From Puniceicoccales bacterium (lineage in GTDB: Bacteria; Verrucomicrobiota; Verrucomicrobiia; Opitutales; UBA953): a stretch of 9,540 bases of DNA. Positions 6,612 through 9,540 of the stretch are shown piece by piece. The DNA lies in contig JAITPT010000155.1 in the NCBI GenBank assembly GCA_031289285.1, positions 1 through 9,540 on the forward strand. Direction: 5' to 3'. The notes beneath the pieces were generated by a model, which saw only the letters and a program-made list of their open reading frames with translations, was not told the DNA's origin and ran no database searches. A program made the translations under genes and the position numbers. The stretch's first letter is position 1. Each line of letters starts with the position of its first letter.

Positions 6612-6660
6612 CGGGCTTTTAGGCGGGCAAGCGCACCTTTGGAAAACAAAAAAAAGCCCG
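6612..6660 (-). promoter_or_regulatory. possible alternative hairpin over the pyrD start region
   Basis: On the minus strand CGGGCTTTT (6660-6652, the 3' arm and T tract of the terminator) is perfectly complementary over 9 bases to AAAAGCCCG (6620-6612), which lies six bases before the pyrD ATG, where a ribosome would bind. This pairing excludes the terminator hairpin. Known enterobacterial pyrC and pyrD are controlled by a leader hairpin that hides the ribosome site; whether this one acts likewise depends on where transcription starts, which I cannot see. Confidence 0.3.
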
Positions 6661-6684
6661 CTGGCGTGAACCAGCGGGTTTTTT
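6648..6684 (-). terminator. bidirectional hairpin terminator downstream of 6732-7241 gene
   Basis: A GC-rich 8-bp stem (6657-6664 CCCGCTGG with 6671-6678 CCAGCGGG, loop CGTGAA) is flanked by A8 (6648-6655) and T6 (6679-6684), so each strand sees a hairpin followed by U. On the minus strand it ends the small exported-protein transcript 48 bases after its stop. It stands only 42 bases before the pyrD ATG. Confidence 0.9.
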
Positions 6685-6731
6685 CGATGTGTCTGTGTGC
6701 CGCCGCAAAAAACGGGGCGCACTTGGGTTTA

Positions 6732-7241
6732 TTATTCCCCAGCTTTCGGAGCAGGAGCAGGCGCGTTGGCACCGCGGCGTCCGCGTTGGCCACGCGGACC
6801 AGCAGCACCAGCTGCGGGCGGCTGACCAGCAGCGCCACGGGGGCCACCGCCAAAACCGCCAGCAGTGCCGGGAAGCGGGCGTTCGCCAAACTTCGCGACG
6901 ATGTCTTTCAGCGACGGGTCGGCTGCGACAACGGCCTCTTTCGTGACCTTGTCGGCGGCTTTGCGCGCTTCTGTCCATTTCTTGATCGCCTCTTGAACGG
7001 CCTTGTCAGCTTCGGCGACTTTTGCGTCGGCCTTGGCTTTTGTGACGGCGGCGCGGAGCTTTTGGCGCTCTTCGGTCGTCAGCTGGACAGGGGCGGGACC
7101 GCCGCGCTGTCCGCCACGGAAGCCGCGTTCGCGATTAGGCGGCGGAGGTGTCGCGGCATCTTGAGCGGAGGCTTGGGGCGCGAACGGTGCAAGAGCGAGG
7201 GCTGCGCAGGTTAGTGGAATAAGCAGTGAGAGCTTTTTCAT
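6732..7241 (-). CDS. small exported Ala/Gly/Arg/Pro-rich protein, 169 aa
   Basis: I do not recognise a named family. MKKLSLLIPLTCAALALAPF followed by APQASAQ is a classic Sec signal peptide, with likely cleavage after residue 26 or 27, so the protein should be periplasmic or secreted. Residues 34-52 are Pro/Arg/Gly-rich. The central 54-118 begins LTTEERQKLRAAVTKAKAD and is an alternating charged, Ala-rich helix or coiled coil ending in AADPSLKDIVAKFGERP. This recalls small Spy/CpxP-like LTxEER exported proteins, but that is only a resemblance. The tail (125-169) is Gly/Arg/Pro/Ala low-complexity. The open frame extends to 7508, yet the ATG at 7239-7241 is clear from the signal peptide. It has its own terminator and a G-free leader instead of a Shine-Dalgarno. 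Confidence 0.85.
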   Translation of the reverse strand: MKKLSLLIPLTCAALALAPFAPQASAQDAATPPPPNRERGFRGGQRGGPAPVQLTTEERQKLRAAVTKAKADAKVAEADKAVQEAIKKWTEARKAADKVTKEAVVAADPSLKDIVAKFGERPLPGTAGGFGGGPRGAAGQPPAAGAAGPRGQRGRRGANAPAPAPKAGE

Positions 7242-7270
7242 AGTATGTGTTGTGTTGAGTTGTTGAGTGG
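7242..7270 (-). promoter_or_regulatory. G-free CA-rich leader of the 6732-7241 gene
   Basis: The 29 bases before the ATG contain no G on the minus strand and are mostly C and A, so there is no Shine-Dalgarno. Farther upstream, GTGAAAC (7288-7294) and GTTTCAC (7312-7318) form a 7-bp inverted repeat with a 17-base gap, a possible operator or hairpin. From there to about 7484 I see no gene and no convincing promoter hexamers. Confidence 0.45.
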
Positions 7271-7491
7271 CGTGTGTCGCCAGTCGAGTGAAACGCCGCC
7301 AAACACGCAGAGTTTCACCCACCCCAAAAAAAATTTTCAAAGCAAGGCCAGCAGCCCTGCGGCGAAAGTGGTGTCGGTGCTCGTCTCTCGTTCTGCACTG
7401 CACTTCGCAGAAGCTGTGCCCACCAGCCCATGTCGCACAAAAACGGGAGTCAAGTGAAAAAGCGCCTGACACTTTATTCGTGAGGGGGGGG

Positions 7492-7589
7492 CACGGACAC
7501 ACGGACACACACGGACCTACACGGACCTACACGGACTGACACGGACAAGCACGGACGAGTGCTGGCGAGCACAGATGGGCACGGGTGGT
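7492..7589 (+). repeat. 10-bp CACGGAC direct repeat array
   Basis: After a first unit of 8 bases (7492-7499), units of exactly 10 bases start at 7500, 7510, 7520, 7530, 7540 and 7550, all CACGGACNNN. A degenerate block occupies 7560-7569, then CACAGATGGG (7570) and CACGGGTGGT (7580) keep the same register. The period is close to one DNA helical turn. The peptide it could encode (Thr/His/Asp-rich) is not supported as a gene. Confidence 0.85.
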
Positions 7590-7652
7590 GCTATGTGCTG
7601 GGTGTTGGCGGTTGAGGCTGCTGCAAAATACGCTGGCTGGAGTCTTTTGTCC

Positions 7653-7700
7653 GGCGTCCGTGTGTGTCCGTGTGTGTCCGTGTAGGTCCGTGTGTCCGTG
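7653..7700 (-). repeat. 10-bp CACGGAC array, opposite orientation
   Basis: On the minus strand: CACGGACA (7700-7693, again 8 bases), then CACGGACCTA, CACGGACACA, CACGGACACA and CACGGACGCC, each 10 bases, ending at 7653. It is the mirror of the outer part of the array at 7492-7539, including the short first unit next to a run of seven G. Confidence 0.85.
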
Positions 7701-7748
7701 CCCCCCCACCTACCCCCCACCCACCACCGCCACTCACCACCCACCCCC
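7701..7748 (-). other. G-quadruplex motif upstream of GH51 gene
   Basis: C runs on the plus strand at 7701-7707, 7713-7718, 7720-7722 and 7744-7748 give the minus strand four G runs of three or more, with further GG pairs between. The loops are 5, 1 and 21 bases, so the motif is weaker than the one after pyrD. Confidence 0.45.
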
Positions 7749-7817
7749 GAAAAAGTTTTGCACGAGAGTTGGAACCCTGCGGAGTTTCCCCTGTCACCCG
7801 CGACTTCACCCTTGGTC

Positions 7818-7874
7818 ACCAACCACCGACCAACCACCGACCAACCTCAACATCACCACAACTCACCTATCGTC
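7818..7874 (+). promoter_or_regulatory. CA-rich leader with 11-bp repeat before GH51 gene
   Basis: The 57 bases before the GH51 ATG contain only three G. An 11-base unit ACCAACCACCG starts at 7818, 7829 and, partially, 7840. No Shine-Dalgarno sequence is present. The composition matches the leader of the divergent exported-protein gene. Confidence 0.5.
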
Positions 7875-9422
7875 ATGAAACGAATAATCGCACTCTGTCT
7901 GCTTTGTTTAACTGGCTTGCCGCAATTTGCGGCGGCACAAAACGCCACGCAAAACGCCACGCTAAGCGTCGCCGCCGACGCCCGACCTGCACCGTATAAT
8001 AAGATGATTTTCGGGCAATTCATCGAACACTTCCACCGGCAAATCTACGGCGGAATTTTTGAACCCGGTTCGCCTTTGTCCGACGAAAAAGGCTTCCGTA
8101 AAGATGTCATAGAGGCACTCCGCGAATTGAAAATTCCGATTGTGCGCTGGCCGGGCGGTTGCTTTGTTTCATCCTATCACTGGCTTGACGGCGTGGGGCC
8201 AAAACGCCAACCCGCTTACGATAAGGCATGGGGCGTCGAAGACCCAAATACGTTTGGAACCGTGGAGTTCGTCCAATGGTGCCGTCTTATCGGAGCAGAA
8301 CCATTTATCTGCACAAACGCAGGCACCGGAACAGCCGAAGAAATGAGCGATTGGGTCGAATACTGCAATCTAAACATCGGTAAATTCGGGCGGATGCGCA
8401 AAGCACACGGTATCGCCGAGCCGCTTAACGTGAAGTATTGGAGTATCGGAAATGAAAATTGGGGCGGACACGAAATCGGCGCAAAGACAGTTTCCGAATG
8501 GGGGCCGCTCGTCCGTGAGTCAGCGAAGATGATGAAAAACGTTGACCCAAGTATTAAACTTTTTGCCGCTGCGACTTCTAACGAAGGCTGGACCTTGCCG
8601 CTTTTGCAAAGCGCGGGCAGGCATCTTGATTATGTTTCAATTCACGGTTACTGGGATGGTCTCTGGCAAAACAACAAAGCCTCGAACTATATAGACTGCA
8701 TGATGCGAAGCGAAAACCCCGCCAGAGATATAGCGCGGACAATTGCAATTCTCGAAAAAGCAAGACTGCGCGGTAGAGTAAAAATCGCTTTTGACGAATG
8801 GAATCTTCGCGGCTGGCATCACCCAACATTTCCGGGCGGCAGTGCAGACAAGTCGCGCATTAAAGACCGTGATAAGAACGACATAAACTCGACTTACACG
8901 ATGGCAGACGCGCTTTTCTCCGCCTGTTTTCTCAACACTTGTTTGCGAAATAGTCGCGATGTCGAAATCGGCGGTTTTTCTCCAATTGTCAACACCCGTG
9001 GTGCTTTATTTACGCACCCAAAGGGTATTGTTAAACGGACAACTTTTCACGTGCTTTCTCTCTATGCAAACAAATTAGAAAAGATGGTATTGCCCGTGAA
9101 ATTTGAGTGCGGACGCTGGGTTTCTGGCGGGAAGTCAACGCCAGTGTTAGACGTTGTTGTCACAACAAACGCTGCGAAAACAAAGTTTGTTGTCGCTGCT
9201 GTAAATAAACATTCGTCCAACCCAGAAGAGCTTTCTCTAAGTGCTCTTGGCAAGACTAACGGAAAAGTTTCTGTAACTGTGTTGTCCGGTTCGTCGCCTG
9301 ACGATTTTAACGACATCGGTGCCGAAAACCGCGTTGTCCCCAAAGCGACAACATTGGAAGTTAAAGATGGAAAAGTTGTGCTTCCACCGCATTCGCTAAC
9401 TCTGATTGAGTTGCCGCAATAA
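7875..9422 (+). CDS. secreted GH51 alpha-L-arabinofuranosidase, 515 aa
   Basis: Glycoside hydrolase family 51 retaining enzymes release terminal alpha-L-arabinofuranose from arabinan or arabinoxylan. MKRIIALCLLCLTGLPQFAA then AQ is a signal peptide cut near residue 22, so the enzyme is exported. The barrel starts at NKMIFGQFIEHFHRQIYGGI (42-61), with RWPGGCFVSSYHW (91-103), the acid/base Glu194 in YWSIGNENWGGHE, the nucleophile Glu308 in IAFDEWN, and SIHGYW (255-260); a C-terminal beta domain spans about 400-515. Length is normal. The reading frame is open back to 7692, but the signal peptide fixes the ATG at 7875. Sampled lines give about 47% GC against about 65% in ffh, with many A/T-ending codons, which suggests acquisition from another genome. 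Other GH51 activities such as endoglucanase are less likely. Confidence 0.93.
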   Translation: MKRIIALCLLCLTGLPQFAAAQNATQNATLSVAADARPAPYNKMIFGQFIEHFHRQIYGGIFEPGSPLSDEKGFRKDVIEALRELKIPIVRWPGGCFVSSYHWLDGVGPKRQPAYDKAWGVEDPNTFGTVEFVQWCRLIGAEPFICTNAGTGTAEEMSDWVEYCNLNIGKFGRMRKAHGIAEPLNVKYWSIGNENWGGHEIGAKTVSEWGPLVRESAKMMKNVDPSIKLFAAATSNEGWTLPLLQSAGRHLDYVSIHGYWDGLWQNNKASNYIDCMMRSENPARDIARTIAILEKARLRGRVKIAFDEWNLRGWHHPTFPGGSADKSRIKDRDKNDINSTYTMADALFSACFLNTCLRNSRDVEIGGFSPIVNTRGALFTHPKGIVKRTTFHVLSLYANKLEKMVLPVKFECGRWVSGGKSTPVLDVVVTTNAAKTKFVVAAVNKHSSNPEELSLSALGKTNGKVSVTVLSGSSPDDFNDIGAENRVVPKATTLEVKDGKVVLPPHSLTLIELPQ

Positions 9423-9469
9423 TCCTAAAAACGGCAGTTGAGTCGGGTCGTCTTGCGGAAGCTGTTATG

Positions 9470-9540
9470 GCATCTGCACTTCGTGGCTTTGTTCGACGCA
9501 CCAACAGGTGCGCCTTCACAAATCCACAAAGCGCATCTGC
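9470..9540. repeat. imperfect inverted repeat at window end
   Basis: Arms 9470-9502 and 9507-9540 pair at roughly 24 of 33 positions by eye. The tip is perfect: CGCACC (9497-9502), loop AACA, GGTGCG (9507-9512). It starts 48 bases after the GH51 stop, has no T run within the window, and may continue past the end. It could be a terminator-like hairpin, a repeat element or the edge of a mobile element. Confidence 0.55.

Larger units (their letters stand above)
7485..7707. repeat. long inverted repeat built from 10-bp units
   Basis: Arms 7485-7539 and 7653-7707 (55 bases each) are inverted copies in perfect register. The outer 22 bases are identical: seven G, an 8-base short unit CACGGACA, then CACGGAC (7485-7506 with 7686-7707). 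The inner four units differ only in their last three bases, giving about 46 of 55 matches by eye. The 113-base middle contains more plus-strand units and an unremarkable spacer. It lies in the divergent spacer between the small exported-protein gene and the GH51 gene and could extrude as a cruciform or fold as RNA. Confidence 0.8.

Noticed and set aside
6195..7214. Plus-strand open frame of 339 aa spanning pyrD, the terminator and the exported-protein gene
   Set aside because: It runs antisense through two well-supported genes and a terminator and has no signal or domain of its own.
7492..7700. Repeats considered as a CRISPR array
   Set aside because: Units are 10 bases with only about three variable bases between cores, there are no 25-40 base spacers, and no cas gene is present.
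9461..9540. End-of-window inverted repeat considered as an integron attC site
   Set aside because: No GTTRRRY/RYYYAAC core pair is visible at the arms and no integrase or cassette array is seen.

Overview
The window looks like a chromosomal segment of a GC-rich Gram-negative bacterium. Hand counts on single 60-base lines give about 65% GC inside ffh. The class 2 (quinone-linked) PyrD and two exported proteins fit a Gram-negative cell. Intergenic spacers full of short degenerate repeats, G/C runs and G-poor leaders remind me of Verrucomicrobiota (Opitutae-like), but no rRNA or marker tree is available, so this is a guess. No CRISPR array, transposase, tRNA or rRNA gene was found.

Layout. 1-248 holds two short-period repeats and no convincing gene. 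A Sel1-repeat protein (249-716, minus) follows, preceded on its own strand by a compact foldable element (802-935) and a 64-base stretch with no G on the minus strand (936-999). Next on the minus strand is a probable operon read from high to low coordinates: an aldose 1-epimerase-like protein (2937-3857), an AI-2E family membrane protein (1442-2854) and a small HicB-like protein (1206-1445) whose ATG overlaps the transporter's TGA. Divergent from it, ffh (3980-5365, plus) encodes the SRP GTPase. ffh converges on pyrD (5538-6605, minus); the gap holds pyrD's intrinsic terminator, three 10-bp repeat units and a strong G-quadruplex motif. A clean hairpin terminator separates pyrD from a small exported Gly/Arg/Pro-rich protein (6732-7241, minus). 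A 633-bp divergent spacer with a long inverted pair of 10-bp repeat arrays leads to a secreted GH51 alpha-L-arabinofuranosidase (7875-9422, plus), which is clearly less GC-rich than its neighbours (about 47% on four sampled lines). The window ends in another imperfect inverted repeat (9470-9540).

Functionally the genes are mixed: housekeeping (ffh for membrane targeting, pyrD for pyrimidine synthesis), carbohydrate work (GH51 hydrolysis of arabinose side chains, aldose mutarotation) and poorly defined proteins (Sel1, HicB-like, AI-2E family, small exported protein). There is no recognisable defence or mobile gene cassette. The unusual content is in the spacers: a cloverleaf-like fold, helical-turn-length repeats shared between distant gaps, G-free leaders without Shine-Dalgarno sequences, and a possible alternative hairpin over the pyrD start.
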